64,000 nucleotides of DNA from an uncultured Helicobacteraceae bacterium (GCA_934668765.1 CAKUOH010000001.1:62001-126000); one strand, 5' to 3'. Positions 42,841 to 55,657 are shown, counted from the stretch's first letter. Program-made: numbers and translations. The notes: generated from the letters alone by a model not told the origin.

Positions 42841-44481
42841 ATGCAGCCTAAATATATTTTCGTTACAGGCGGTGTGCTTAGCTCTCTTGGCAAGGGCATT
42901 TCCGCCTCATCAATCGCTACACTTATCAAACACGCAAACCATAAAGTATCCATTCTAAAAATCGACCCTTACATAAATATCGACCCCGGCACGATGAGTC
43001 CGCTTGAACACGGCGAAGTTTTTGTAACAGAGGATGGCGCGGAGACGGACTTGGATTTGGGGCATTATGAGCGATTTTTGGATATAAATTTAAGTGCGAA
43101 GCACAATTTTACCACAGGGCAGGTTTATCTATCCGTGATAGAAAAAGAGCGCAGTGGCTTTTATTTGGGCAAAACGATTCAAATCGTCCCGCATATCGTT
43201 GATGAAATCAAAGAGCGAATCAAAGATGCGGGAAAAAACAGCGAATTTTTGATTGTCGAGCTTGGTGGCACTGTGGGCGATATTGAGGGAATGCCGTATT
43301 TGGAGGCGATGAGGCAGTTAAAACACGAGCTAGGCTCATCAATGGTAATAAGCATTCATGTAACGCTAATCCCGCTTATAAAAGCCGCAGGTGAGTTAAA
43401 AACAAAGCCAACGCAGCATTCTGTGCAGGAATTGCGCCGAATCGGCATTAGTCCGCAAATCATTTTGGCGCGGTGCGAGAGAGCATTATCGCGTGATTTA
43501 AAGCAAAAGCTATCAATGTCGTGCGATGTGGATAATGACTGCGTTATCGTAGTAGAAGACGCTGATAGCATTTACAAAGTCCCGCTAAATCTAATGAGAG
43601 AAAATATCCTAACGCCCATTGCGCGTTACTTTAATATCACTCCCATTGAGCCAAAAATGCAAAATTGGGATTTGCTAGTAAAGCGAATCATTGCCCCAAA
43701 TAGCGAGGTAAAAATCGCATTTGTGGGCAAATACTTGGATTTAAAGGAATCTTATAAATCACTAATCGAAGCTCTCACGCACAGCGGGGCGCATACGGAT
43801 ACAAAAATCAATATTAAGTGGATTGATAGTTCGCTTTTAGATTCTAAAAATATTGATGATGAAATGCGTGATATTGATGGGATTTTAATCCCCGGTGGCT
43901 TTGGGGAGCGTGGAATCGATGGGAAAATTTTAGCGATTAAATACGCTAGGACACACAATGTGCCGTTTTTGGGGATTTGCCTTGGAATGCAACTTGCACT
44001 TATCGAATTTGCTAGAAATGTTTTGGGACTAAAAAACGCCAACAGCACGGAGTTTGATAAAGAAACAAGCGAACCTATCATTTATCTAATCGAGGATTTC
44101 ATCGACCAAAATGGCAAAAGTCAATTTAGGACGCATAATTCGCCGATGGGTGGCACTATGCGACTTGGGCAATATCCCTGCCACCTTAAAAAAGGCACGA
44201 AGATTCATAGCGCGTATAAAAGCGAGATTATCAAAGAACGGCACCGCCACCGATACGAAGCAAATGTGAAATACCGCGAAATTTTTGAGAAAAATGGCGT
44301 GATTATCAGTGGCGAATCAAATGGGCTTATTGAGGCAATCGAGCTAAAAAATCACGCGTGGTTTGTCGCTGTGCAGTTTCACCCTGAATTTACTTCTAAA
44401 CTGCAAAATCCAAATCCTATAATTTTGGAATTTATAAAGCAGGTAAAATCCATAAAATACACTAAAAATGAGCAATCTTAA
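42841..44481 (+). CDS. pyrG: PyrG, CTP synthase
   Basis: 546 residues. Amidoligase half with [15 protein letters not shown] and [13 protein letters not shown]. Glutaminase half with [13 protein letters not shown] (catalytic Cys) and QFHPEF. It makes CTP from UTP and glutamine, also supplying CTP to CMP/CDP-sugar activation in the neighbouring glycan locus. It overlaps recJ by 14 bases. Confidence 0.97.
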   Translation: MQPKYIFVTGGVLSSLGKGISASSIATLIKHANHKVSILKIDPYINIDPGTMSPLEHGEVFVTEDGAETDLDLGHYERFLDINLSAKHNFTTGQVYLSVIEKERSGFYLGKTIQIVPHIVDEIKERIKDAGKNSEFLIVELGGTVGDIEGMPYLEAMRQLKHELGSSMVISIHVTLIPLIKAAGELKTKPTQHSVQELRRIGISPQIILARCERALSRDLKQKLSMSCDVDNDCVIVVEDADSIYKVPLNLMRENILTPIARYFNITPIEPKMQNWDLLVKRIIAPNSEVKIAFVGKYLDLKESYKSLIEALTHSGAHTDTKINIKWIDSSLLDSKNIDDEMRDIDGILIPGGFGERGIDGKILAIKYARTHNVPFLGICLGMQLALIEFARNVLGLKNANSTEFDKETSEPIIYLIEDFIDQNGKSQFRTHNSPMGGTMRLGQYPCHLKKGTKIHSAYKSEIIKERHRHRYEANVKYREIFEKNGVIISGESNGLIEAIELKNHAWFVAVQFHPEFTSKLQNPNPIILEFIKQVKSIKYTKNEQS

Positions 44482-46063
44482 AAGCAAAATCTTACGAATC
44501 TTTGAATCGCGCAATTTAAGCGAATTACAATCCAAAAATATCCCCACCCCAAGCACAATGAGCGGTGTAGCGGAAGCTAGTGAGATTATCGCGAATGCAA
44601 TTTTAGCAAACAAGCGCATCGCCATAATTGGCGATTATGATGTCGATGGCGTAAGCTCATCTTGCATAATGGATGGCTTTTTTAAAGCATTGGACTACCA
44701 AAATTTCATCATCAAAATCCCAAATAGATTTATTGATGGCTATGGAATTTCCACGCGAATGGTGGAGATTTATAATGCGGATATTTTTATCACCGTGGAT
44801 AACGGCATTACCGCCTTTGAAGTGGGCGAATATTGCGCCACTCACGGCAAAACGCTTATCATAACTGACCATCACAAGCCTTTGATTGAAAATGGCGTTG
44901 AGATTCTCCCCAAAGCTAGTGTGATAATAAATCCAAACCAAAGCAAATGCCATTTTTTGCAAAAGGAAGTCTGCGGTGCGGTTGTGGCGTGGTATCTTTG
45001 CGCTGGGATAAAGTGTGAGTTCGCAAAGCGCGGGATTTTACGCGCAAAAAATATCGATTTGCTTGCATTTACGCCGTTTTTGAGCCTTGCTATCATTAGC
45101 GACATTATGCCTTTGACTTCGCTAAATCGCACACTTTATAAGTTAGGTTTAAAGCGAATCAATAGCGATAAAAACGGCGTTTTTGCGATTTTACGAGATG
45201 AATTTGGCGAGAGATTCAAAGCAAACAAAGACAATATTATAAAAAGCATTGATTCACAAAAATTAGCATTTTATATCACACCGCTTCTAAATTCCGCAGG
45301 GCGCGTGAAAAATGCGCGTTTAGCTTTTAAATTTCTAACCGCCAAAAATCCCAAAATCGCGCTAGATTTATTAGAAAGATTAAAAGAAACAAATGAGTGG
45401 CGAAAAAAACTAACAAACGAAGTTTTTACAGAGTCTTTGCAGTGCGCAATCGAGCGTGAAAAAGTCGCTTATTCCATAGGACAATGGAATGACGGCGTCA
45501 TAGGCATTGTAGCAGCGCGAATCGCCGATAGATTTGGCAAAAGCGCGTTTTGCTTTAACCTAAAAGATGGCGAGTTAAAAGGCTCTGGACGCGCAAGAGA
45601 TGGTGTAAATCTAATCGCTTCGATTCAAAAATGTAGTGCGCATTTATTGCGATTTGGCGGACATAGTGGCGCGGTTGGGTTAAATTTGAAGTGCGAAAAT
45701 TTAGAAAACTTCATAGATTTACTTGAATCAAATCTAATTTTTAGCGAAAAAATCACCGAATCCACCGCGATAGCCACGAATCTAAATGAAATAAATATGG
45801 AGATTGTAGAGATTTTGGAATCTTATGAGCCTTATGGCAATGCAAATGCAATGATTAGCTTTGAATCTATTGCTGTGGTGTGCAAATCTCAAATCATAAA
45901 AGATTCACACCAAAAGTTAAGTTTTGAAAATGCGTGTTTTAGGGCTATTTTGTTTAATAATACGCAGGATTTTATCGGGCAAAAAGTGCGAATAAATTAT
46001 CACATAAAGCGCAATTTTTGGAATGAAATTGAAGCGCAAATCACTGATATAAGGCAAATATAA
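44468..46063 (+). CDS. recJ: RecJ, single-strand-specific 5'-3' exonuclease
   Basis: 531 residues. DHH motifs: [18 protein letters not shown] and ITDHHKP, DHHA1 region [13 protein letters not shown]-terminal OB-like part follows. It degrades ssDNA in recombination repair and mismatch-type processing. Overlap with pyrG and with the next gene (TAATG) suggests one transcript. Confidence 0.93.
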   Translation: MSNLKSKILRIFESRNLSELQSKNIPTPSTMSGVAEASEIIANAILANKRIAIIGDYDVDGVSSSCIMDGFFKALDYQNFIIKIPNRFIDGYGISTRMVEIYNADIFITVDNGITAFEVGEYCATHGKTLIITDHHKPLIENGVEILPKASVIINPNQSKCHFLQKEVCGAVVAWYLCAGIKCEFAKRGILRAKNIDLLAFTPFLSLAIISDIMPLTSLNRTLYKLGLKRINSDKNGVFAILRDEFGERFKANKDNIIKSIDSQKLAFYITPLLNSAGRVKNARLAFKFLTAKNPKIALDLLERLKETNEWRKKLTNEVFTESLQCAIEREKVAYSIGQWNDGVIGIVAARIADRFGKSAFCFNLKDGELKGSGRARDGVNLIASIQKCSAHLLRFGGHSGAVGLNLKCENLENFIDLLESNLIFSEKITESTAIATNLNEINMEIVEILESYEPYGNANAMISFESIAVVCKSQIIKDSHQKLSFENACFRAILFNNTQDFIGQKVRINYHIKRNFWNEIEAQITDIRQI

Positions 46064-46494
46064 TGAATCCATATCCTTTTTTACTCTCAATCGCGCTTAA
46101 AATTTTTAAAATCATCTCCGCGCTCATACCAAATGCGAATCTACGCCGAAATGCGCGAAATCTGCCATTTATCATCTCACGCCACATTTGCCAAATATCA
46201 AAGCAAAATCTAATCAAAGCAGACATTTTCATAAGCATAGGCGATGCGTGCAAACCCGCACTACATTTAAGAGAATATGGATTGCGAAAATTATCATCTC
46301 CGCTTGATTGGATGTATAATTATTCGCTAGATGAGGCGCATAGGTGCTTTTGCGTGGAATTTGGCAACTTTTTTGAAAAATGCTATGATAGCGACAAGGC
46401 TGAGGGCAAAGAGCGCAATGTAATTTCGATTAGCAATGATGATTTGGATTGCTTTGAAAATTCGCTTACGCTCATTTGTATGGCTTACAAATAA
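46063..46494 (+). CDS. DUF1796-like peptidase, probably truncated
   Basis: 143 residues. DIFISIGDACKPALHLREYGLR with SSPLDWMYNY is the first motif of the papain-like DUF1796 family often found in surface-glycan loci. Full members are roughly 200 or more residues and carry later motifs absent here. The frame ends beside CTCACAATGAC, the end of the window's palindromic repeat, so the 3' part was probably lost by recombination at that repeat. It shares a stop/start overlap with recJ. Confidence 0.55.
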   Translation: MNPYPFLLSIALKIFKIISALIPNANLRRNARNLPFIISRHICQISKQNLIKADIFISIGDACKPALHLREYGLRKLSSPLDWMYNYSLDEAHRCFCVEFGNFFEKCYDSDKAEGKERNVISISNDDLDCFENSLTLICMAYK

Positions 46495-46562
46495 GTCTCA
46501 CAATGACGACTTTTTTTGTGTAAAAATAATGCAAATTGCATATCCTAAAACAAATTGCCACC

Positions 46563-48920
<2,358 letters not shown>

Positions 48921-48950
48921 TTAATAGATTTATCATAGATTTACGCGAAT

Positions 48951-50066
48951 CTAATCTAAAATAGGCATAAATGTCAGTAAGAAATTATCGCTTTTTAGCG
49001 TTGAAGCAGCGTGTAAATTTTCATTTATGCCAAATTCAAATGTCTGCGTGTTAATATGCGCGACAAAGTCCAAAATATGCTTTGAATTAACCGTTATTGA
49101 GAAAGTTTCATCGCCTAATTTTTCCGCAAACTCTTTATTTAACTCTGAATCTAAATCAATCTCTGCATTTGCTTCAAAATCCTTGTCGCTATACACAACT
49201 TCAAAGAAAATACTATCTTTTTTAAATGTAAGACGCGCTTGAAACCACACAGAGTTAATGATTTTAAGTGCCTCTGTGATTTTGTCCTTGTCAATAATAA
49301 CGCGGTATTTTATATCTTTTGGGACTACTTTTTCATAATCGATAAAGTTTCCATTTGGAATCTTTGTCCAAAAGGTAAATTTATCATTTTCAATAATAAT
49401 ATTTTTATCATTAAAGTATAGATTTACATCTTCATTAAAAAGCTTTTGGACTTCCATAATCGCCTTTTTAGGAAACATAAAATTCATTTTATTTACGCTT
49501 TGGCTATCAAAGCTAATAACTTCAAGTCGCTTTGTGTCCGTTGCTACGAAGTTAAATTTATATTCTTTAATATCAATTAGCGCGTTGCGATACTCTGTGC
49601 GTGGATTGTTTATTTCAATTACAGGAAGCAATCTTTTTAGTGAATCTATGAGATTTTTTGAATCAATATTTAGCTTTGATTTTTCGTAATTTTGCGGAAA
49701 TTCAGGGAAATTATCGCCGATAAAGCTTGGGAGTTTAATAGTAGATTTGCCTTGCTTAATCTCTAATTTTTCGCCTTTTTCGCCATAATCTTTCTTTTCT
49801 ATGGTTATATTTTCATCTTTTAGACTTTTTAGCGAATCTAAAAGTTTTTTACCATTTACTGCTAAATTATCATCGCCATCGGCATTTTCACATTCTAATT
49901 TAGCTATGATTCCCATTTCATAATCAGTTGCCTTTAAAATAAGCTCATTATTTTTGATTTCTATTAAAACACAAGCCGTTATGACACTCACATCTCTTTT
50001 TTCGGTAAATGCTTGAATGCTACTTACTACGGATTCAATCGTGCTTTTGTTTATGGTAATTTTCAT
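48951..50066 (-). CDS. dnaN: DnaN, DNA polymerase III beta clamp
   Basis: 371 residues of three-domain clamp. EKRDVSVITACVLI at the start, YRNALIDIK mid-protein, and the C-terminal LLTFMPILD hydrophobic-pocket end are in place. It tethers the polymerase to DNA. The ATG follows AAAGGAGC. The gene lies between dnaA and gyrB. Confidence 0.95.
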   Translation of the reverse strand: MKITINKSTIESVVSSIQAFTEKRDVSVITACVLIEIKNNELILKATDYEMGIIAKLECENADGDDNLAVNGKKLLDSLKSLKDENITIEKKDYGEKGEKLEIKQGKSTIKLPSFIGDNFPEFPQNYEKSKLNIDSKNLIDSLKRLLPVIEINNPRTEYRNALIDIKEYKFNFVATDTKRLEVISFDSQSVNKMNFMFPKKAIMEVQKLFNEDVNLYFNDKNIIIENDKFTFWTKIPNGNFIDYEKVVPKDIKYRVIIDKDKITEALKIINSVWFQARLTFKKDSIFFEVVYSDKDFEANAEIDLDSELNKEFAEKLGDETFSITVNSKHILDFVAHINTQTFEFGINENLHAASTLKSDNFLLTFMPILD

Positions 50067-50221
50067 TATTTGCTCCTTTTTTTAATAAATCTAAAAAAAA
50101 TAGTAATATTAGTAGAGATGTGAATTATGTGAAAAAGTCTAATTTTTCCCATCTCCAAACGAAATATTATGTCATTTTTATTTAGAAAAATTTGATGAAA
50201 TTGTGGCATAATTTTGCTTGA
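50067..50221. other. dnaA-dnaN intergenic region with DnaA-box-like sites
   Basis: TGTGAATTA (50119-50127) and TGTGAAAAA (50128-50136) are directly abutting DnaA-box-like 9-mers. They lie inside a larger inverted pair, GAGATG (50115) and CATCTC (50150). Candidate second half of a bipartite origin, known for Helicobacter and its relatives. Confidence 0.5.
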
Positions 50222-51544
50222 TTATTTTTTAATTTCCTTAACTTTTGATTCGATTTCTGCAATTTTTTTCTTTAAAATATCATTTTCTGCTACTTCTGTT
50301 TGAATCTTTTTGATAGCTTTGCTAATGGTGCTATGGTCTTTCATATCCAAAATTTTTGCAAGTTCCGCCATAGAGTTTGATGAAACATTGCGTCCTAAAT
50401 AAATTACTATTTTTCGCGCTAATAGAATATCTTTTGTGCGCTTTTTGCTTTTAATCTCGCTTTGTTTTAGATTCATAACTCGTGCGGTTGTTTCAATAAT
50501 ATCATCAAGCGTTATTTTGGGATTTGCATTGCGTTTCATATTGCCTACGACACTTTGGACTAATTTTAAATCGATTTCTTGGCTCATCATCGTAGAATAT
50601 GAATTTATCGTAGTTAAGATTCCTTCAATCATACGGACATTGCTTCCTGTATTTACGGCGATAAATTCTATCATCTCATTATCTAAATTTATAAAATTTA
50701 ATTCACATTTTTGCTTTATAATATCCTTTTTAAGTTCGACTTCAAGGGGATTTATGTGCGATACTATGCCTGATTCAAAGCGCGATTTTAGTCGCTCTTC
50801 AATGCCATTTAAATCCTTTATGGGTTTATCGGAGGTAAGGACGATTTGAGAATTATTTTCTTTTAAAATATTAAATGTGTGAAAAAATTCCTCTTGTATT
50901 TTTTCTTTTCCACTAAAAAATTGAATATCATCAATTAGTAAATAATCGCATTTGCGGTATTTTTCACGGAATCGCTCCATAGATTTATTATTTAAATGTG
51001 TCATATAATCATTCAAAAATTCCTCGCTTGTGATTAAAATCACATTTTTATGCTCGGTGTTATAGTTGCCGATGGCATTTAGCAAGTGCGTTTTGCCTAC
51101 GCCCGTATTTCCGCTAATAAAAAGCGGATTATAATTTTTACCTTGCTCTTTTGCCACAACTTGGGAGAGTTTGAATGGATATTCATTTGATTTGCTAACT
51201 TTAAAAGTAGCAAATGTGTAGCTAGGATTTAGCACAGAGTTTTTGATTATGGTTTTGGTATTAAAAATGGGGTTTTTTGCGCTATTTTGTCCATTTGAAA
51301 TGCTGTGTTTTTTTAAAATTAGCTGTATCTCTGGCTTAATATCTGTGTGAATTTCAAAAAGTGAGGCGATTTTTGAGACATAATTTGCCTTTATCCAATT
51401 TAGAATGAAAATATTATCCACTTCAAGGATTTTTAGATTTGAATCTGACTTTTCTTCGTTAAATTTAATATTTTTAATATAGCGATTAAATTCCCTGCTA
51501 CCTAACTTTTTTTCCAAATCTTTTAAAATAATATTCCAAATCAT
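50222..51544 (-). CDS. dnaA: DnaA, chromosomal replication initiator
   Basis: 440 residues from ATG 51544 (GGGGAG eight bases upstream; TTG 51550 is an alternative). Domain I, short linker, AAA+ with SGNTGVGKTHLLNAIGN and LLIDDIQFF, and a C-terminal helix-turn-helix with MKDHSTISKAI. It binds the clustered sites next to the gene and opens the origin. Length typical for Campylobacterota. Confidence 0.97.
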   Translation of the reverse strand: MIWNIILKDLEKKLGSREFNRYIKNIKFNEEKSDSNLKILEVDNIFILNWIKANYVSKIASLFEIHTDIKPEIQLILKKHSISNGQNSAKNPIFNTKTIIKNSVLNPSYTFATFKVSKSNEYPFKLSQVVAKEQGKNYNPLFISGNTGVGKTHLLNAIGNYNTEHKNVILITSEEFLNDYMTHLNNKSMERFREKYRKCDYLLIDDIQFFSGKEKIQEEFFHTFNILKENNSQIVLTSDKPIKDLNGIEERLKSRFESGIVSHINPLEVELKKDIIKQKCELNFINLDNEMIEFIAVNTGSNVRMIEGILTTINSYSTMMSQEIDLKLVQSVVGNMKRNANPKITLDDIIETTARVMNLKQSEIKSKKRTKDILLARKIVIYLGRNVSSNSMAELAKILDMKDHSTISKAIKKIQTEVAENDILKKKIAEIESKVKEIKK

Positions 51545-51581
51545 AAGCAAAACTCCCCAAATTTCGTGTAAAATTCCAATA

Positions 51582-51634
51582 TGTGAATTTTATGTGAATT
51601 TGATGTGAAAATATAGTGAATTTATAGTGAATTT
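51582..51634. other. Candidate oriC: five DnaA-box-like repeats at 11-bp intervals
   Basis: TGTGAATTT, TGTGAATTT, TGTGAAAAT, AGTGAATTT and AGTGAATTT start at 51582, 51593, 51604, 51615 and 51626, each exactly 11 bases after the last. The complement reads AAATTCAC(A/T), the Helicobacter DnaA core. An AT-only tract (AAATTATAATAAAAAAA) follows and could be the unwinding element. It lies between dnaA and divergent ruvC. Confidence 0.65.
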
Positions 51635-51668
51635 GAAATTATAATAAAAAAACATTAAAGGCAAATTA

Positions 51669-52145
51669 GTGAATATTTTAGGCATTGACCCGGGGACGAA
51701 AAACTGCGGATATGCGGTGATATGCGGTGAAAAAAATAAATTATCGCTACTTGAAGCAGGGCTAATAAAAATGAAAGAATCCAAATTGCAACACCAAATC
51801 GCAGAGTTTAATGAAGGCATAAATATCGTTTTGGCAAATCATAAGATTGATTCAGTGGCGATTGAGGACATTTTTTATGCCTATAATCCCAAATCTGTCA
51901 TAAAACTCGCGCAATTTCGGGGCGCAATTAGCTTTAAGATAATCCAAGAGCTAGGCAATTTTGCCGAATACACGCCTTTGCAAGTCAAAAAAACGCTCAC
52001 AGGCAATGGCAAAGCGGATAAAATCCAAGTGGCATTTATGGTAAAAAAGATTTTAGGAATCACAAAAGAAATAAAGCCGCTAGATATTACGGACGCAATA
52101 GCGGTAGCGATAACGCATTATTATAATGTGCGGTTGTCTCTTTGA
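51669..52145 (+). CDS. ruvC: RuvC, Holliday junction endonuclease
   Basis: 158 residues from GTG 51669, with AAAGG eight bases upstream. RNase H-like acidic residues appear in [21 protein letters not shown] and [12 protein letters not shown]. It resolves Holliday junctions with RuvAB. Divergent from dnaA across the origin candidate, an arrangement seen in other Campylobacterota. Confidence 0.95.
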   Translation: MNILGIDPGTKNCGYAVICGEKNKLSLLEAGLIKMKESKLQHQIAEFNEGINIVLANHKIDSVAIEDIFYAYNPKSVIKLAQFRGAISFKIIQELGNFAEYTPLQVKKTLTGNGKADKIQVAFMVKKILGITKEIKPLDITDAIAVAITHYYNVRLSL

Positions 52146-52268
52146 GGCTTTTAAGGGATGCTTCGCGCTCGACTGCTTAATGGACTTTAATGTCCTATTT
52201 TCGCAGTCTCACACTCTACCTAGCGGGTTGTGAAACAAAAACCTTAAAATCGCCCACTTCCGCCTTAA

Positions 52269-52907
52269 TTAAAACTCTACCGTTCCACTAGAAGCAAGTG
52301 GGATTACTTTATTGCCCGGTCCGCCAGAGCTTTGATAAGAAGTGCGTAATTGAGAGCAGAAGTCATTAGCTACAAACTGATTTTGTCCATTGCCACCACC
52401 GTTATCTACGCCACTATTATTTGGGGCAAACACCATATAGCCTTGAGCGATTCCTAGCACAGCACCACAGCCACCTTTGCTTAATTTTCCATTTTTTCTT
52501 ACATTACCCACAGGTTGAATTGTATCTTTTCCATCTACTGATATTGCAGCTCTACTAGCAGGTAGGCTGCCACTTTGTGGGCTATTCCACCTACTACCAT
52601 CTAATCCACCTACTTCCATTATCCATTTACCCCAATTCTCCATTGTAGAACCTTGTCCCCAAGGTTTATTTGGGTCAGTAGGTTGAGAAGCTGTTGCATC
52701 GATATTATCTGCAAATACCTTTGCTACGATAGCTTTTTGCACACTTGCCAAGTCGCTTCTAGCAGTTGCTACTTGTGCATCTGTCCTTGTAGCTACAAAT
52801 CTAGGCACTGCCACAGCTGCCAAAACACCTAGTATAACGATAACAAACACTAGCTCAATCATACTAAAACCGCTTCGATTGTTGCTTTTGTTGAATTTTG
52901 TGCTCAT
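52269..52907 (-). CDS. Type IV pilin-like/pseudopilin protein
   Basis: 212 residues. The class III signal FSMIELVFVIVILGVLAAVAVPRFV has the conserved Glu5 after the processing site and an uninterrupted N-terminal helix. The globular domain has a Cys pair (CGAVLGI and FCSQL), two Gly-rich loops and GGPGNKVIPLASSGTVEF. It may belong to a type II secretion or pilus machine. Residues 45-212 are the source-like relative of the ankyrin chimera at 15487. Expression comes from the G9 promoter at 52960-52974. Confidence 0.85.
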   Translation of the reverse strand: MSTKFNKSNNRSGFSMIELVFVIVILGVLAAVAVPRFVATRTDAQVATARSDLASVQKAIVAKVFADNIDATASQPTDPNKPWGQGSTMENWGKWIMEVGGLDGSRWNSPQSGSLPASRAAISVDGKDTIQPVGNVRKNGKLSKGGCGAVLGIAQGYMVFAPNNSGVDNGGGNGQNQFVANDFCSQLRTSYQSSGGPGNKVIPLASSGTVEF

Positions 52908-52959
52908 ATTTTACTCCTTAAAATTGAATTTTGTATTTAAGCACTAAATACAAACTAGC

Positions 52960-52974
52960 ATTTTACCCCCCCCC
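52960..52974 (-). promoter_or_regulatory. G9-TAAAAT promoter, probably phase variable
   Basis: On the minus strand nine G (52974-52966) run straight into TAAAAT (52965-52960). The upstream TTTAAGATAATTTTAAG mirrors the promoter at 6114. Start of transcription near 52953, about 46 bases before the pseudopilin ATG. Confidence 0.6.
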
Positions 52975-53169
52975 GCTTAAAATTATCTTAAATGTAAAGT
53001 AAATATGAAAAAATTTGTAGATTTTTTGATATTTTTTTGGATTATTAAAGAAACTTCGCTTCGCTTGTTTTGCTACGAATCTGCTAACGCAGATTCTCAT
53101 AATTACAGAAATATTTTGATTAGATTCACGCGAATCTAGCGAAATTATCAAATATACAATCGCACTTTT

Positions 53170-54135
53170 TTAAGTTTTAAAACTACCTACGATATTGCCT
53201 ATCAGTAAGTTAAATCCATCGACTAAAATAAAGATTAGAATCTTAAAAGGCAGTGAAATCATTATAGGCGGTAGCATCATCATACCTAGTGCCATTAAAA
53301 GCGAGCTTACCACCATATCAATGACTAAAAAGGGTAAATAAAGCAAAAAGCCGATTTGAAATGCCGTTTTTAGTTCGCTTATCATAAATGCGGGGAGTAG
53401 CACGGTAAGCGGGACATCATCGATAGTTTTTGGATTTTCTAATTTGCGAATGCGAAAAAACAACGCCAAATCTTTCTCACGCGTATTTTTTAGCATAAAT
53501 TCTTTAAATGGCGCGATTGTGCGCACAAATGCTTCATCATAAGGGATTTCTTTTGCAATGTAGGGTTTTATACCAACTTCATAGCCTTTTTTTGCCACAG
53601 GCTCCATTATAAAAAATGTCAAAATTAGCGCAAGGCTCACTAGAATCTGCGTGGGTGGCGATTGCTGTGTCCCCATTGCCGTGCGTAAAAATCCTAGCAC
53701 GATTATGATTCGTGTAAAGCTAGTCATAACAAGCACAAGGCTTGGTGCAAGGACTAAAAGCGTGATGATTACGACAATATTTAGTGTATTTACCAAATCG
53801 CCCGGCTCTTTTGGGGCGTTAATGGAGAGATTTACTGTTGGCAGTGTAGGCGACATTGTGGCGGGTAAATCGCTTACTTGGCTTGGATTTATAGTGTTGC
53901 CCGTAGTTCCGCGTGGTTGCTCTAAAATTAGCCTACCATTTTCGTCCAAATTTGCGGTGGCATCGCTAGGGCTATTTGGGCTTAAATTATTTGCATTTGT
54001 AGTCGTGCTTTGGGTGGGAGTGGCGGTAATGGGCGTATCGCTAGGGGCAGAGAAAAGCGGCATTATAAAAATAGCACACCAAAATAATATTTTTGGCAAA
54101 AATAAATCTTTTGACAAAATTCTTGCGAATCGCAT
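53170..54135 (-). CDS. fliP: FliP, flagellar type III export gate subunit
   Basis: 321 residues. After the signal a Thr/Asn/Pro-rich region of about 75 residues precedes the conserved body: ITLLVLAPSLVLVMTSFTRIIIVLGFLR, GTQQSPPTQILVSLALILTFFIM, VLLPAFMISELKTAFQIGF and the end motif FNLLIGNIVGSF. The extension makes it longer than the usual 245. It forms the export gate with FliQ/FliR. It abuts motB with overlapping stop/start. Confidence 0.95.
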   Translation of the reverse strand: MRFARILSKDLFLPKILFWCAIFIMPLFSAPSDTPITATPTQSTTTNANNLSPNSPSDATANLDENGRLILEQPRGTTGNTINPSQVSDLPATMSPTLPTVNLSINAPKEPGDLVNTLNIVVIITLLVLAPSLVLVMTSFTRIIIVLGFLRTAMGTQQSPPTQILVSLALILTFFIMEPVAKKGYEVGIKPYIAKEIPYDEAFVRTIAPFKEFMLKNTREKDLALFFRIRKLENPKTIDDVPLTVLLPAFMISELKTAFQIGFLLYLPFLVIDMVVSSLLMALGMMMLPPIMISLPFKILIFILVDGFNLLIGNIVGSFKT

Positions 54136-54842
54136 TAAAACGCGCCTTTGTCTAAAAGTCCTTTTGTGCTTGTCGCAATGTCTTTGGCATAGAAACGAAT
54201 ATTTATCGTGTCATTTTCGACACTTTTATCCTCGCGCCCTATTGTGCTAATCCGCGCCCCATCGATTTGCAAAGCATAAAGTTCGCGTGAAATTGCTAAC
54301 GCGATATTTGAAGCGCGCTCCATATTGATTTGCGCGTTTGCGGTATTTGTCCGCCCTAAAATCTCAATATTTGTATTTCGTGGCATTTTATCAAAAATCT
54401 GCTTCACACGGCGCAAAAATAGCTTTGCGTCCTCATTTACGCGAAAATTTTTATCAAAAAGCATATTTGTAGGCAAAGTAATAATAAAGCCATTTACGCC
54501 GTCCCCTATGATATTTGCCGCACCAGCGGAGACATTTGGCGATACATTAAAATCAATGATAGATTGCTCAATCATCTTTACTTCCTCCGCATATTCAGGG
54601 GGAATCACAATGTCGGCTGGAAGCGTGATTCGATGAAAGCTCGGGTCAAATTTAATCCCGCCATCTAGCACGGTTAGCGCACCTTTGATACTTGCCTCTG
54701 CTTCGCGTAATTTTTTGGCATCAAAAGTCGCCATCGATAAAAGCAAAATAAAAAATGTGAGTAGCAAACTCATCAAATCGCCAAAAGTCCCTAACCATAA
54801 GGGCAATCCACCTTTTGGCTTTTCCTCAAACTTTTTTGCCAT
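54135..54842 (-). CDS. motB: MotB, flagellar stator peptidoglycan-binding subunit
   Basis: 235 residues. One TM helix with the proton-carrying Asp (LGTFGDLMSLLLTFFILLLS), plug region, then OmpA-like wall-binding domain (TNIEILGRTNTANAQINMERASNIALAIS). Pairs with MotA, encoded 50 bases upstream. Confidence 0.95.
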   Translation of the reverse strand: MAKKFEEKPKGGLPLWLGTFGDLMSLLLTFFILLLSMATFDAKKLREAEASIKGALTVLDGGIKFDPSFHRITLPADIVIPPEYAEEVKMIEQSIIDFNVSPNVSAGAANIIGDGVNGFIITLPTNMLFDKNFRVNEDAKLFLRRVKQIFDKMPRNTNIEILGRTNTANAQINMERASNIALAISRELYALQIDGARISTIGREDKSVENDTINIRFYAKDIATSTKGLLDKGAF

Positions 54843-54892
54843 TTTCGCGCCCCATAAATCGCCCTTAATGTCGCCCTAAATCGCCCAAGATT

Positions 54893-55657
54893 CTAATCAA
54901 ACTGACTTACGCGCTCATTTGGTGGCAAGAATGATAAGAGTTTAGTTTCAAGCACACGCGGATTATCCCCCGCTTGAATAGATATAATGCCCTCAATGAC
55001 TAGCTGTTGCATTAGCACTTCATCTTTTGCGCGGATTCGCAAGATATTAGCAATCGGCGTCCCCACCGTGTTACCGATAAGCGAACCATAGAGCGTGGTA
55101 ATCAACGCCACCGCCATCGCAGGTCCAATAGAGCTAGGGTCGCTCATATTTACAAGCATCGCCACAAGCCCCACTAGTGTCCCAAGCATACCAAATGAAC
55201 CCGCCAAAGCCGCCCACTGCTCAAACATATCAGCATTACTATTATGACGCGCAAAACTCTGCTCCATATCCACTTCCAAAAGCTCACGAATCGAATCTGG
55301 TTCTGCGCCATCTACCGCCATACTTAAACCTTTTCGCAAGAAATCATTTTCCTCTTGATTGACATTTTGCTCTAAACTCAAAATCCCATCGCGTCTAGCT
55401 TTTATGGAATATTCAGTAACGGTTTTTATAAGCTGTGGAATATCGTAAGTGTGGGGTTTAAAGGCGATTCCCATATATTTAAAGAGCTTTTTCATATCTT
55501 CTAATTTGGTAGAAACCATTAGCGCGGAGAGTGAGCCACCAATGGTAATCATAACAGAAGGTATGTCAATATAAACAGAAATCCCCGCTCCCAAAACTGT
55601 GGAGTAGAAAAGTAAGCCAAAAATCGTAAATAAGCCAATTATGGTCCCTAAATCCAT
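54893..55657 (-). CDS. motA: MotA, flagellar stator channel subunit
   Basis: 254 residues with four TM helices: N-terminal GTIIGLFTIFGLLFYSTV, PSVMITIGGSLSALM, and the C-terminal pair GMLGTLVGLVAMLVNM and GPAMAVALITTLYGSLIGN. The cytoplasmic loop has charged residues for rotor contact. A TATAAT on the minus strand at 55701-55696 serves as promoter. Divergent from glmU. Confidence 0.96.
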   Translation of the reverse strand: MDLGTIIGLFTIFGLLFYSTVLGAGISVYIDIPSVMITIGGSLSALMVSTKLEDMKKLFKYMGIAFKPHTYDIPQLIKTVTEYSIKARRDGILSLEQNVNQEENDFLRKGLSMAVDGAEPDSIRELLEVDMEQSFARHNSNADMFEQWAALAGSFGMLGTLVGLVAMLVNMSDPSSIGPAMAVALITTLYGSLIGNTVGTPIANILRIRAKDEVLMQQLVIEGIISIQAGDNPRVLETKLLSFLPPNERVSQFD

